The notes under the pieces are model-generated. The model did no database searches and had not been told where the DNA came from. It saw only the letters and a list, made by a program, of their open reading frames with translations. Positions 53,174 through 63,505 of a DNA stretch of 64,000 nt are shown one piece after another. Position numbers and translations under genes: made by a program. Numbering within the stretch: the stretch's first letter is position 1; the number at the start of each line of letters is the position of its first letter. Source of the stretch: Alloascoidea africana (lineage: Eukaryota; Ascomycota; Alloascoideomycetes; Alloascoideales; Alloascoideaceae). The stretch is from positions 372,001 through 436,000 of the forward strand of contig JAKTTT010000008.1 of the NCBI GenBank assembly GCA_030581615.1, in the 5' to 3' direction.

Positions 53174-55235
53174 AAAATATTCATCTTGAACGATATCTAT
53201 TTCATTCTGTTTCTGTTCTTTGTGCATTACTTTGTGTTTGTTTACTATTGGCATTTTCTCTTATCTAGTCATAATTTTGAATTTTAATGATCATACTGTA
53301 GAAGAGGTTGAACAATTGAAGAGAATCTGGGATAGCTCTTGCTCTGGATTATGGAGGGGAAAAACAATATCTATACCTCTCAAACGCCACAAATCTACCT
53401 GGTTTTGTAAAAGCTTCTTCACGAGTGACTAATATCTATGCGAAATTTACAAATAATCCACCTCAAAGGCAGAATTTGTTCCAACCTTGATTCTGACAAT
53501 CTGTCTAGGGAACCGGAATTTCGGGCTGTTGAGGGAATTACATTTGTTAGCTTTGTATAAATGTGAAGCGCTTGGTGAAGTTATTAAATCATATGTTGGG
53601 GATTAAGATCTCAGGGAAAGAAGCTGTGCATAATAGTATGTAAGGTGATTTACCATGCTAGCAACGAAACCCATCCAAAAGAAGTGTATTTTAGTTTACT
53701 TCAAGAGGTTAAAGATATTTGGATTTATTTATTTCAAGTAATGCTGGTGATGAAGATCTACAGAAAGCAATGGTTCAATGGGAAAGGCTTCTTTCTGTAT
53801 GAATGGAGGTAGCATATCTTTAGCTTTTGAACTTTCATAGGCCACCACCAGATCATTGATCCTTCCAAATAATGAGCAACCTATGTCTTGTGTACCGGGC
53901 GCGAGCAGCGGCCTTGGAAACACCTCTATTGTTCCCATTCGTCAAGTCATTTTCTACGATGCCTTCAACTTATGAACAACAGCATCCTAGCACAAAGAAG
54001 AGACGAAGAATACCGAATAGTGTTAGCCTAGAACATGTAGGTACCAAAAGATGTAGAAAAAGCAGCAAGAGATATGAGATGTACACGAAATTCATTAACA
54101 ATTAATCGATTTGACACTTAGTTTATGTTATTTGCTCAATCAAGGAAACTATGGAAAGACGTTCTCCGGACAGCATACAGTAAGAAAGACTGAGAACATG
54201 AGAGTGAAGACAATCTTAGTGACTTACAACGACTGAATAGCTGTGAAAGACCCAAGCACAAGAAAGGAACTCATCCTTTTCGCAAGGCAAGATTTTGAAG
54301 CTCATAAAAATGTCACAGATGTTGTAAGTTTCCAATTCTACCATAAACTTTGGCGGTTGTAGTACAAGTTTAACTTTCAGTTTGGGGTTTTAAGGAGCAA
54401 TTACGATATCTTATTTCCATTGGACAGAAACAACTACGCGATATGTCTCGGTCTCTTGGGCTTACTCTGCCTTCAAAGTCTCGAACCAAGAAACACGAGC
54501 ATTAGAGCATTCAACCAAATGACGACAATGTGATTGGCGAAATGTTTGACGCTTGAAGGTATTCATCGATAGTGAGCTATCAAGGAGTTTTAGTTGTAAG
54601 TAGAGGGCGTTGAATTGGAATGAAAGCCATATCAATTATAGATTTCTATTCACTACGAATCGGTAACCTCAAAGTAGTAAAGTATATTTTACCTTTGACT
54701 TCGAAATGCCCCCTCCAATTAGAGCATCCTTAATCCTAGAACCAAAGCTGATATTAATTTATTGAGAGTAGGGCTTAGCTGGATCTTTTTCATTTGGAAA
54801 TATGTCAGGAGGCAGGAATTGAACTGGAAACAGCATAACTACAAAGTACAGCCCCTACCACGCTTGTGTAAAGGACTGGTCTTGCGTCAAACATTGCAAA
54901 CTCTACCAAATCACATCAACTTCCAGTAAAAGAATGATTTACCGGAAACGATGTCTTTTGCGGTTCATTGGACCGAATTTTTATGGTCTAACGACCTGGA
55001 AGGCAAAACCTTCAGATTAGAAGCATCCGATTAATACTTTCAAAATCTTTTCAAGAACCCCGATATCGGAAGTTGTGTCAAGCTTTTGTACTATGATGTA
55101 TTGTTCATTCTGCTATTTTCTTATCTTTCAGTAACACGCTTTCTCCTTTGAATGATACACATATACACAAAGAATAACAGAACCGGCTCTTTACACTCAA
55201 AAGCTTTCTCTATAAGTACATTCTGTATGGAGCCG
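53174..55235. other. Two kilobases without a recognisable gene
   Basis: Only short frames occur. One at 53872-54105 (77 codons, basic C-terminal half) has no family support. Splice-like words are scattered but no conserved exon chain could be assembled. A GGTTCAANTCC-like word near 54825 does not fold as a tRNA. The region may hold an unrecognised noncoding RNA, a decayed gene or plain spacer. Confidence 0.4.
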
Positions 55236-55531
55236 TTACTTTTTCTCCTCAGCCTTCTTTAGGTAGTCCCTATATTCATTGACGATCGTTAATATTCAAC
55301 CCAGATGTTTTAAAACCTCTCGAGATAAAATAGTTTCTTTCCACGATCTTTTCAAACTTACGCGATGAACTTCTCTTCCTCAGGACTTCCTGCGTTGAGA
55401 GCCGGCGTGGTTGGGACAGCGGCTTTTCCTCCTCGAGGGAAGAGCACAACGGCGAGTAGAGTTCCAAAGGTTCCCAAGGCAAGCTGATAAGGAAAGACTT
55501 GTTTTCCAAATATGTTGTAAGCAGCACCCAT
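55236..55531 (-). CDS. ATP19: ATP synthase subunit k
   Basis: Two exons, 55531-55362 and 55269-55236, give 67 residues, against 68 in baker's yeast. The sequence begins MGAAYNIFGKQVFPYQLALGT, has one hydrophobic segment (LALGTFGTLLAVVLFP), and ends EEEKFIA-DYLKKAEEKK across the junction, matching Atp19. The intron is 92 nt with donor GTAAGT, branch ATTAAC and acceptor ATATAG. Subunit k is a small inner-membrane component of the F1Fo ATP synthase associated with dimeric complexes. The gene is too short to stand out as an open frame and was found by reading the strand directly. Confidence 0.93.
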
Positions 55532-56115
55532 TTTATGATTATTTTCCTTTTCGGTGATATATGTTTATTTAACCTGTATCTGACCTTGAACTGGTGTTGA
55601 AGGAATTGTACTGAAAGAACCTTGAAAGTGAGCTTTTCCGTTGGTTACTACCGAGGTGGGGCATGCTCAGATATTCTCCATTGTGTGTAATTATCAGCAC
55701 AGATTAACCTCAAGAGATCCTTCTATAACAATCAGCAGCTAGGCAGGCGATTTGGTGATTCCTCCGTTTTCCCATAAATTCTTATAGATCAGTGTATATT
55801 CCCAAAATATACACGCTCTGTCACGCCCAGCGGAAAATGGCATCATTCGCTACTTTGCCATAGGATATAGCAGCCAAGCTACATCTTCATACGCTCATAT
55901 GGTTCATAACTGTAAGAGTTGATCATACAAAGGTAAGATTGATTGTGTATATGAACTGTTATGGAAGAATCGATAGCAATACAAAAATATAATCGTAGAA
56001 TTTACGTTTACAGTACAAACTCAAGGAAACAAAAGCCGAATGAGATGCCACACTTGGTTGTATCAAATTGTAAAAATATGTGCAAAACTTTTAGACAATC
56101 CAGCTAATTTTCAAA
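55532..56115. other. ATP19 promoter and MDM38 3' flank
   Basis: 584 bp of mixed composition with no coding frame of note. It must carry the promoter of ATP19 and the terminator of the upstream minus-strand gene. Confidence 0.5.
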
Positions 56116-57615
56116 TCAGCTCTTGGCTTCCTCTTTCTTCTCAGCTTCTGCAGCTTTTACAGTTTCTGGAGCCTTTCCATCGGACTCATCAAGATCGTCA
56201 AGTCGAAGCTTATCTTTAACCTGGATAACATGTCCACTCTCTTTCTCTTGTTGCTGCTCTTCTTGAATAAGTTGTTCTTGTTCTTTGAGAAGAGCAAGAC
56301 GTTGTTTGTTTGTGGCGTCTTCCGAAGAAACTTCAAGTTCAGCTTCGTGATAAAGCTCTTCGGGAAGTGCACTAAGAACAGCTTCAAGCGCGCTGTAAAC
56401 ATCTGCAGTTACATCTCCATAAGTGTAAGCACTACTGAGAAGTAGGAGAGTCAGAGGGACTTTTTGCTTGATTCTTAAATCTAGCCATAACGATAAGTCA
56501 TCTCGTAGTCTAGCGGGCGAAACGCCATACGTTTTAATACTTCTTGATGCGCAAGCAGCTTGAAGTTCTTGTGTAGACAATGAGTCCACACCCTCCCAGT
56601 ATATCACTCTGTCATCTCGCTTAATCTGTAATAATTTGTGTCGAATGAGATAACGCAGAATCAGATCAGTACCAAAAGGTTGGATATTGATGTATTTAGC
56701 CAGCCCCACAAGCTGTGGGCGAGATAAATTGTCCAAAACAACATCATCTTTAAATAGCCTCGCTACTTGCAAAAGAAGATCCTTAGACGGAGATTCGCCA
56801 GAAGACCTCACCTGAGAGAAAAACTCTTTAAAGTTTTCTTGTTGTTCAGGAGTGACTGTCTCTGGTAGTCTGACGCCAGTCTCCTGAACAGTCTTTTTGA
56901 GCATATCCGAAACTGATTTGCGAGTTTTCCTGAGCGCTTTTAGCTTCTTTTCTTTATCGGAAATTGATTCGTAAGTTGAAGGTAGCAAATTTGGGAATAT
57001 TTTCAAAGCAACAGGAAGCAACAATTCCGCAAATGGAACGATAACAAACACCGAAAAGGGCACCAATCGAATAATATCTGTAACAGTTCTTTCCAGCTGA
57101 CGATACTCTCTTCTCGAAAGTTCATATCCACCAAGCATTTTCAAGGCTAATTTGGTGGACACTTTCACCTCAAACCCCAAAAGTTTAGTCCCGTCCCAAT
57201 AGTGCTGCGCTTCCTTCTTGACCTTTTGCCAGACAGTTAATTTCTTCTCGGGCTCCTTTTTGTCAGTGCCATCTTTCGGCGTGGCCGCTGCCTTAGGGGG
57301 TTCTTTGCTGCTTTCATTATCAGGCTTTATTGAAGTAGAACTATAACGATAAAACCCCAATGAAGGCTTTTGGTAAGCTACCCCTGAGCATACATAATTT
57401 ACAGAACTAGTGAGTCTTGAATTTGTCTGAAGAGTGTTACAGCCAATAAACATGGATCTGGATAATGTCCCAAAGGGTCGAGCGGAAGTCCTACTCAAAG
57501 CTGTTATTCAGTTAGAAACAGATCCATATTCTTGGAGTATTTTGAGCTTACCTTCAAGTGCAATTCTCCTTCGCGAGCAGTCATTAACATGATTTCTTAA
57601 AGTTCTCACGATCAT
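56116..57615 (-). CDS. MDM38: LETM1-type mitochondrial inner membrane protein
   Basis: Two exons, 57615-57552 and 57500-56116, give 482 residues. The first 22 codons (MIVRTLRNHVNDCSRRRIALE) plus the following SRTSARPFGTLSRS make an Arg-rich presequence; without exon 1 there is no ATG at the right place. The LETM1 domain follows: LTVWQKVKKEAQHYWDGTKLLG, the single membrane segment LVPFSVFVIVPFAELLLPVALKIFP, then the ribosome-binding LETM1 fold with LVGLAKYINIQPFG and SLWLDLRI. The C-terminus is a Gln/Glu-rich coiled coil. Mdm38 supports K+/H+ exchange and membrane insertion of mitochondrial translation products. Ylh47 is a paralogue in Saccharomyces, so the symbol is the group name. Confidence 0.93.
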
Positions 57616-58333
57616 AAGTAGTAAATAAGTAATGTCGATTTGACTGTTCTCCCTACTTTCTACAGGCCAAAACCCAATTTCTTAGAATCCAGTATAAGAT
57701 CTACGCTAAACATTCGGTGAGTTACGCCGACTGACTCTACCGCCATGAACAGCAATCTACAAAAGTTTGTTCTTTCAAGGGTTTGGTGTCGTGGTAGACA
57801 TGTCACAATAAATACAATTTGAAAGGAAAAACTGGGAACCCCAATTTTTTTTCTTTTCTAAATGTTTGGTGGTGAGTGAGCAACTATGAGAAGTCCACTC
57901 GCCTTTCTCCTTCTTAGGAAGAATGCCCACAGAGTGAAAAAGCCCTCTGGCGTAGATAGAAGATGACATCAAGTGGCAAAAATGAGCCATTGATTTTTAT
58001 CTAAAGCGGATCCTAAAACTTGAAAAATTATGGCCCGAAAGGTTGTCAATTCCTAAAAGGTGTACCATTGAAACGTGATAAAGATTGAAGAACGCGTCTC
58101 AATCATCCAACCCACCTTTCTAACAGCGACACAATCTTCACTGAGCAGGCCCTTTTAACATTAATTCATCTACCAAGCAAACGCTACATGGCCTTTAGAG
58201 CAGCAGCTGGGATTGGGGGGTCTGAATTAACGAGTATTTTAAATCCCGACTTTCAATAACATTCATATTAAGTCTACAAGACTTCCAGGACTTACAGGCA
58301 ACCCCCAACACCTCCAAGTCACTGCATTTGAAG
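57616..58333. promoter_or_regulatory. Divergent promoter of MDM38 and SPP1
   Basis: 718 bp between two divergent starts. Short A/T-runs are present but I recognise no specific site and no gene. Confidence 0.5.
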
Positions 58334-59890
58334 ATGAAAAGTTTGGTTTCATCAATATTTCAATCCAAAAGAGAACGAAATATAACTCCTCGTCGAGAAT
58401 CGTCATTAACTCGCAAGCATGAGCGGTCAAGCTCGAAACCTTCAGAGACGCCAGCAAAGAGGAGGAAGACGAACGAGTCTAGTAACGAAGAGGTCTCCCA
58501 GGAAAACTTAACAAATTCAAATACTACTAATAATGGGTTGGCTTCTGTGTCAAAGACTTCTGCTGATAAAAGCTCAAACATACAAAATGCTCCTAAGCCG
58601 CAAAAGCTCTTGGATCCCCAGAATGTTGATACCTTATCTGCTAGTTCTGGTGAGGCATCTGCTCTCGAGTCCACTCCACCAGTCGAGAAACTTTCTCCCT
58701 GCCCAGCTTCTCCTGACACTCAGTCTGAAAATGTGTCTAAGCCTACACTTTCAAAGAAAAGAATAAAAAGTAAAAAAGAAGCTTCTGATCTAAAATCTGC
58801 TTCTACTCAACTGTCAAAAAAACCAAGGAGTAAAGAGCAGGACATTCAAAGCGAAGAAGAAGAATCCGACTCTAATCTATATTGTCTTTGTCAAAAGCCG
58901 GACAATGGAGAGTTTATGGTTTGTTGTGATATATGTGATGACTGGTATCATGGAAAATGCGTGAACATAACAAAAGAAATGTCTCGACTTTTAATTCAGT
59001 TCAGTTGTCCAAATTGCGAAAAGAAAGGGAAGCTGTCACAATGGAGAAGAAAATGTCGTTTACCCAAGTGTAACAAGGCAGCCAAAGTTCTCAAGGGAAA
59101 AAGGTCAAAGTTCTGTAGTCCACAACACGGCATTGAATTCTTCAAGTTTCAACTTCTCATGGATAACATAGCACCTGCAACAGGAAAGCCCCGTATTGGA
59201 ATTGATTTACATGATCTCAGTGCCCTGGTAAAGGGCTCTTCAACTTTTGTTGAGTTTCAAAAGCTTGGAAAGGAAGGGTTTCCTGAAAAGCTATTATCGG
59301 CGCCTCCTCCATTACCTCCAGAAGATAACAAAAGGTTGGACGAAATCAAAGGTCTTGTAGCAGATTTACAGAAACATCGGGTTTACAACACTGAGCGACG
59401 CAACTATTTATCGAATATTCAAGCTCGAGCACAATTTTTGGCTCAAGCAAATACGAAACGACTAAAAGTAAAAAGGAAAGTAGAAGTTTGTGGTTATGAC
59501 AAAAGGTTATGGCTAGAAGAAGATGCTTGGAATAAATGGTACCATTCAGAAGAATGCAAAACCCTACTGGAAAAATGCAATGATGATATTCCAGAAGATG
59601 TGTTTAACAAAGCACGAGATGTGTTTCTACAGGAAAGTCAAGGAAAAACGCCAGACACTGGAATGGCGACCAGCAAAAGCCCACTACATGGAATCTGTCT
59701 GGAAGATCAGAGGAGATGTGAAAAACATGAAAATTGGCAGTTTCTGATTTCTAACGAACTGCAACTTGAAGATAGCATCGTTGACGAGAAGCTGATCAAG
59801 CTAGATAAAGAAAAATTAAACATTGTCAAAAGAGCTGTTAGAAAGAAGCATGACAACAATGGTGATAATGGGACGTTAATTTCCTGTTAG
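58334..59890 (+). CDS. SPP1: COMPASS subunit Spp1 (PHD finger)
   Basis: Spp1 is the PHD-containing subunit of the Set1 histone H3-K4 methyltransferase complex. The ATG at 58334 gives 518 residues. The N-terminal 180 residues are basic and Ser-rich with NLS-like KRRK. The PHD finger, about residues 182-230, has the C4HC3 pattern: YCLCQKPDNGEFMVCCDICDDWYHGKCV, then FSCPNC. Downstream is a second Cys cluster, CRLPKCNKAAKVLKGKRSKFCS-x-QHG, a CFP1/Spp1 landmark. The C-terminal half is helical and charged, as in CXXC1. The protein is longer than the 353-residue baker's yeast form, closer to other fungi. It converges on HAT2 with 80 bp between stops. Confidence 0.94.
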   Translation: MKSLVSSIFQSKRERNITPRRESSLTRKHERSSSKPSETPAKRRKTNESSNEEVSQENLTNSNTTNNGLASVSKTSADKSSNIQNAPKPQKLLDPQNVDTLSASSGEASALESTPPVEKLSPCPASPDTQSENVSKPTLSKKRIKSKKEASDLKSASTQLSKKPRSKEQDIQSEEEESDSNLYCLCQKPDNGEFMVCCDICDDWYHGKCVNITKEMSRLLIQFSCPNCEKKGKLSQWRRKCRLPKCNKAAKVLKGKRSKFCSPQHGIEFFKFQLLMDNIAPATGKPRIGIDLHDLSALVKGSSTFVEFQKLGKEGFPEKLLSAPPPLPPEDNKRLDEIKGLVADLQKHRVYNTERRNYLSNIQARAQFLAQANTKRLKVKRKVEVCGYDKRLWLEEDAWNKWYHSEECKTLLEKCNDDIPEDVFNKARDVFLQESQGKTPDTGMATSKSPLHGICLEDQRRCEKHENWQFLISNELQLEDSIVDEKLIKLDKEKLNIVKRAVRKKHDNNGDNGTLISC

Positions 59891-59970
59891 ACTAAATAAA
59901 AACCTATTAATCTTATACATTTTTCAGGAGTTAGAATTAGTCCTGATTATTGAACAAATTGAAGTGCGTC

Positions 59971-61539
59971 CTAAGCACCATCTTCCATTTCTTCATCACC
60001 GTCGTTGTGTTCTGGTTCCTCCTCTTCATCGCCGATTGATGGTTTCCATACTCCTAACAAGTTGTCTTCAGCAACGCTGCCAATGACCCAAGGAAGTTCA
60101 GGATTCCAACTAAAATCGCTAATTCGATTCGTATGACCTCCATGCATAAATAACATCTCTGGTGGCCCATCTTCGTCCTTTGGAGCTTCGTCTTCGAACT
60201 TGCTTAAATCCCAGATTATAACTCGTCTGTCGTTACTTCCGCTTCCCAATATCGTTTTGTCAAAAGGTGCCCATTCCAGACTTGTCACATCGCCTTGATG
60301 ACCGGAAAGTGTTCTGAAGGGTTTCTTTAAGCTTCGTAGGTCCCAAAGTGCTACTGTATCGTCGGCCGAACCTGTTGCAAGCATCGATTCGACAAATGGA
60401 TTGAAGGACAGTGCATTAATGGCATCTGGGTGTGCTTCAAACTTCTTCATGACGGATCCATTCCTAGAAGATCTGGTATCATAAATCTGAAGAGATAGAT
60501 CGTCGGAAACAGATCCAAATATAAAGTTGTACTTTGGATGCCACTGAACATCATTAACAACAGCAGAGTGTGATTGGTATACGTTAAGAGGCTCTAATAC
60601 TCCAGGTTTTGAAGGAAGTGTGTTTTTGACGAAAATATCTTCCTCAGACAGACTTGTGGGAGAAGATGCAATTGGTTTGCTCAAAATATCCCATAGAGCA
60701 ACACATCCATCATCGGCACTTGTTAGAAGCCGCGCTTTTAAGTTTTTATTCCACGAAAGACCGTATCCCTCCTTTGTATGGTGTTTCAATCTTAGGATAG
60801 GAAGGCACTTGCCGGTCTCTACGGCAGGTAGGCTTCGTCGGTTGAAGATTAGAGCGTCGCCTGTCACGGACATTGTTGCGATAATACTAGAGTCTTGGGT
60901 CATATAGCGAGCCTTGTTAACTTCGCCTTGATGGTCATATTTTCTCGTGACTCTGATCCTCGGCTTGTGTGTATCGTCTTGTTTTGGATCGGGAATCGGA
61001 ATATCTTTAATAGTCGCGTCTTTCCACAGGTTTGACGGAAGGTCAACTTCCAGCACCTCCAGATAGTCCTTCGCATTCCCAGATGTATGAGTACCAGCAA
61101 GTAGACTTGCAGTTACAGTGTTGCCATCCTCAGAACTGTAGTGAATTAGTATCATTTCACAAAGCCTTCGGTGATACTATAAACTTACAGTTTTATCTCC
61201 GGGAGCCATTGCACAGAGAGTAGAGGCCAGCTCTGGGCTGACGTTTGTATCACATCATATAGGAACGGACACATTTTCTTCCAAACCTTGTATTCTATAC
61301 TTTGGATATTAGTATTTGTGAATCTCATATTTGCAGTACTCAGATAAACACGCGTACCTTCATTAATGATTTTCTCTTGCATTTGTGCTTCCTCCAATAA
61401 TCGGATGGTCTCTTCATCTATAGAAGAGTTAGCAATACTGTCTTAAAAATGAAAGAACTAGTATCAAAAAAACCGTACTTTTAGAGTCTCTTGCAATTTC
61501 CTTATCCAGAGGCCTGGAAGCGCTGTTAACAGCGAGCAT
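59971..61539 (-). CDS. HAT2: Histone-binding WD40 protein of the Hat1 acetyltransferase
   Basis: Four exons, 61539-61479, 61417-61358, 61294-61189 and 61135-59971, give 463 residues. The N-terminal histone-binding helix is rebuilt over two junctions: [21 protein letters not shown], then [12 protein letters not shown], as in RbAp46/48, Msi1 and Hat2. About seven WD repeats follow, with strong ones at [43 protein letters not shown] and a final [21 protein letters not shown]. The C-terminus is acidic. The group is shared by Hat2 (histone H4 acetylation with Hat1) and Msi1 (CAF-1). I favour Hat2 for its closeness to the RbAp48 pattern, but a search would be needed to separate them. Branch sites are CTAAC-like in introns 1 and 3. 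Confidence 0.88.
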
Positions 61540-62126
61540 CTTGTGTGGTGAAGATGAAATAGATGGTTGAAGCAAGTCTCTAGTACTTACATTAGTACTG
61601 AATATTACTCGGACTGAAACTTACACTTACATGTAGGAATTGGATGAAATGGATCTCTTTTGCATTATTGAATTAAAAGCAAAAGAAGAAAGGATCATCT
61701 CAGTAGTTTACTTTAGCTGATTCATTTTAAAAAAATTCATTAAAACTGGAAAAGGGCGAGTGCAGAGAGCTAGAGAGGCTGGTGGACAGACAGGTTCGCA
61801 AAGCGATAAGTCTCAAGTCCAGCCCTCAGATACCAGATTCAGAAAGCTAAAAGGACATTCTAACAAATGTACAAAGGAGGGCATATTCTAGTATCAATCA
61901 ATTAAGTCAGTAGAATGGCTAGCGGCTCATCCTCAATGGTCTCAAGGTGTGAATCATGTGTACTTCAGCATGTACAAGTGTCATAGAGGTTACATTTTTA
62001 AAAAAAATGGTATGGCAAATTAGCTGACATCCGGTATAAAAATACATTAAAAGATAGACCAATATGGTGAGCAACAGTAACCCCTTTTTGTTGAAAAAAT
62101 CATTCTCGTCTTCATTATTTCTTTGC
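61540..62126. other. HAT2 promoter and RPS24 3' flank
   Basis: 587 bp of A/T-rich DNA with no supported gene. Two minus-strand genes lie in tandem, so this must carry the HAT2 promoter. Confidence 0.5.
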
Positions 62127-62767
62127 TTAATCGCCTCTGGTTCTCTTGGCCTGTCTTCTGCCAGTACCACGGACCTTCTTGTCTCTGTTTTTCCTCTGTT
62201 TCCTCTGCTGTCTCGATGGCTTTTCAATCTTCTGTGCCAGACCATACCGTACAAGTCTATAGTGGGGTTCAAACTTCTTTAGGCTTTCAGGGGACTGGTA
62301 GATCAAGGCAAAGCCAGTGGATTTACCACCACCAAATTGAGTGCGAAGACCGAAAACAGAAACAGCGTTCTTTTCAGATTTGTAGATTTTGGATAAACTT
62401 TCGCGAAGCTCATCTTTTGAAACATTTGCTCTATTAGGATGGATGACATCAATCACCATCTGGCGACGACCGAGCAGAGGATTGCTAATGACCTTTTTGG
62501 TTCTGATTGTAACAGGATCACTCTACGGATGATTAGTTAGTATTACAAACTTGATTCTCGAAAAAAGCAGGGTGTTGTAAATGTTCCTGCAGTTAGCATG
62601 TTCAGGCCATGATATAGCCCATCTACGACAAGAAACGCTTTCCTAGGATAGCTGAGTGTCTGTTGTCTTGAAAAGACCGGTATCTGCTCATGATGCTTGT
62701 CATAGGCCACTGAAGAACGCTCACAAAACCCTTTGATATGTCTTTTCCAATGCCAAATACATACCAT
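62127..62767 (-). CDS. RPS24: Small ribosomal subunit protein eS24
   Basis: Two exons, 62767-62765 and 62522-62127, give 132 residues. Exon 1 is the ATG alone, followed at once by a GTATGT donor. The intron is 242 nt with branch ACTAAC and acceptor CCGTAG, and exon 2 starts [21 protein letters not shown]. The rest is typical of eS24, including [22 protein letters not shown], the [13 protein letters not shown] segment, and the Lys/Arg-rich tail. The start-codon intron is a known arrangement of yeast RPS24 genes. No box C/D or H/ACA snoRNA could be recognised in the intron. A Cbf1-type GTCACGTG lies about 145 bp upstream. Confidence 0.97.
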
Positions 62768-63505
62768 TTTAGTTATCTGTGTAGATTTCCTATCCCCTAC
62801 TAGACGTGAAATCAGCTGGAAACTACACCTTAAGTCGTTCCTATGTTTACGCGTCTTGAGTTTATCACAGCACGTTGAAAATTCCTATCCGGGAAGAAAA
62901 AGTCACCGGTGCACGTGACTTTCTTTATCGAGAATTTGCTTTACAGGACCGTTGAGGGAATACAGAGATCAGTGAAACGTGTTGGCACAAGGGGAGCGTT
63001 AGGAGAGCCGTCAAATGCTTTGTAAACAAAGGATGGATCTTCGGAAAAGCGGGAAGGATCGGGGGTAGGTGTGATGTAGAAGGTTTGACAAGGTCTTGGG
63101 CTTTAATCAATTCTGGGCTTTTTGGCAAATTGAAAACGTAATCAGCTGTAAGTGTTTCTGGAAAGTTCCGCTCTGATGAAGCGTTTTAATCTAGTACATT
63201 TGATTACTGAGTAGGAGCTTAGAGAGGGGCTTGAGCCGGTTCTAAGCTCTCCAGCCACCTGGCGGTGCTGTTCAGGCTCTGATCATGGACAATGGCATGG
63301 TCAGGATAGGCGCAAAGTCTGTTTCCTCTTTCTATGCTTCCTAAGCGAGGGATCTATCAACTTTGCTTATCTGAGTTAGCATTCTGGGGAAATGGGCTGC
63401 ATCCTTCACCACCATCCTTACCCGGTCAATGCCCAGATACCATATCGGGGAGAAGAGCTGCTCCTCTTCCGAACTTTCTCTACACTCTTATTCACTATCC
63501 ACTCG
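62768..63505. promoter_or_regulatory. Divergent promoter with Cbf1-type E-box and Reb1-like site
   Basis: CACGTGAC at 62912-62919 reads GTCACGTG on the RPS24 strand, the Cbf1 consensus used in ribosomal protein promoters of many non-Saccharomyces yeasts. TTACCCGG at 63418-63425 lies about 80 bp before the plus-strand start. No gene is seen in between. Confidence 0.65.

Noticed and set aside
54780-54880. tRNA-like T-arm word on the minus strand (AGTTCAATTCC)
   Set aside because: The T-stem does not pair and no acceptor or anticodon stems could be drawn around it.
62523-62764. A snoRNA hidden in the RPS24 intron
   Set aside because: No convincing C/D or H/ACA boxes with flanking stem were found by eye.
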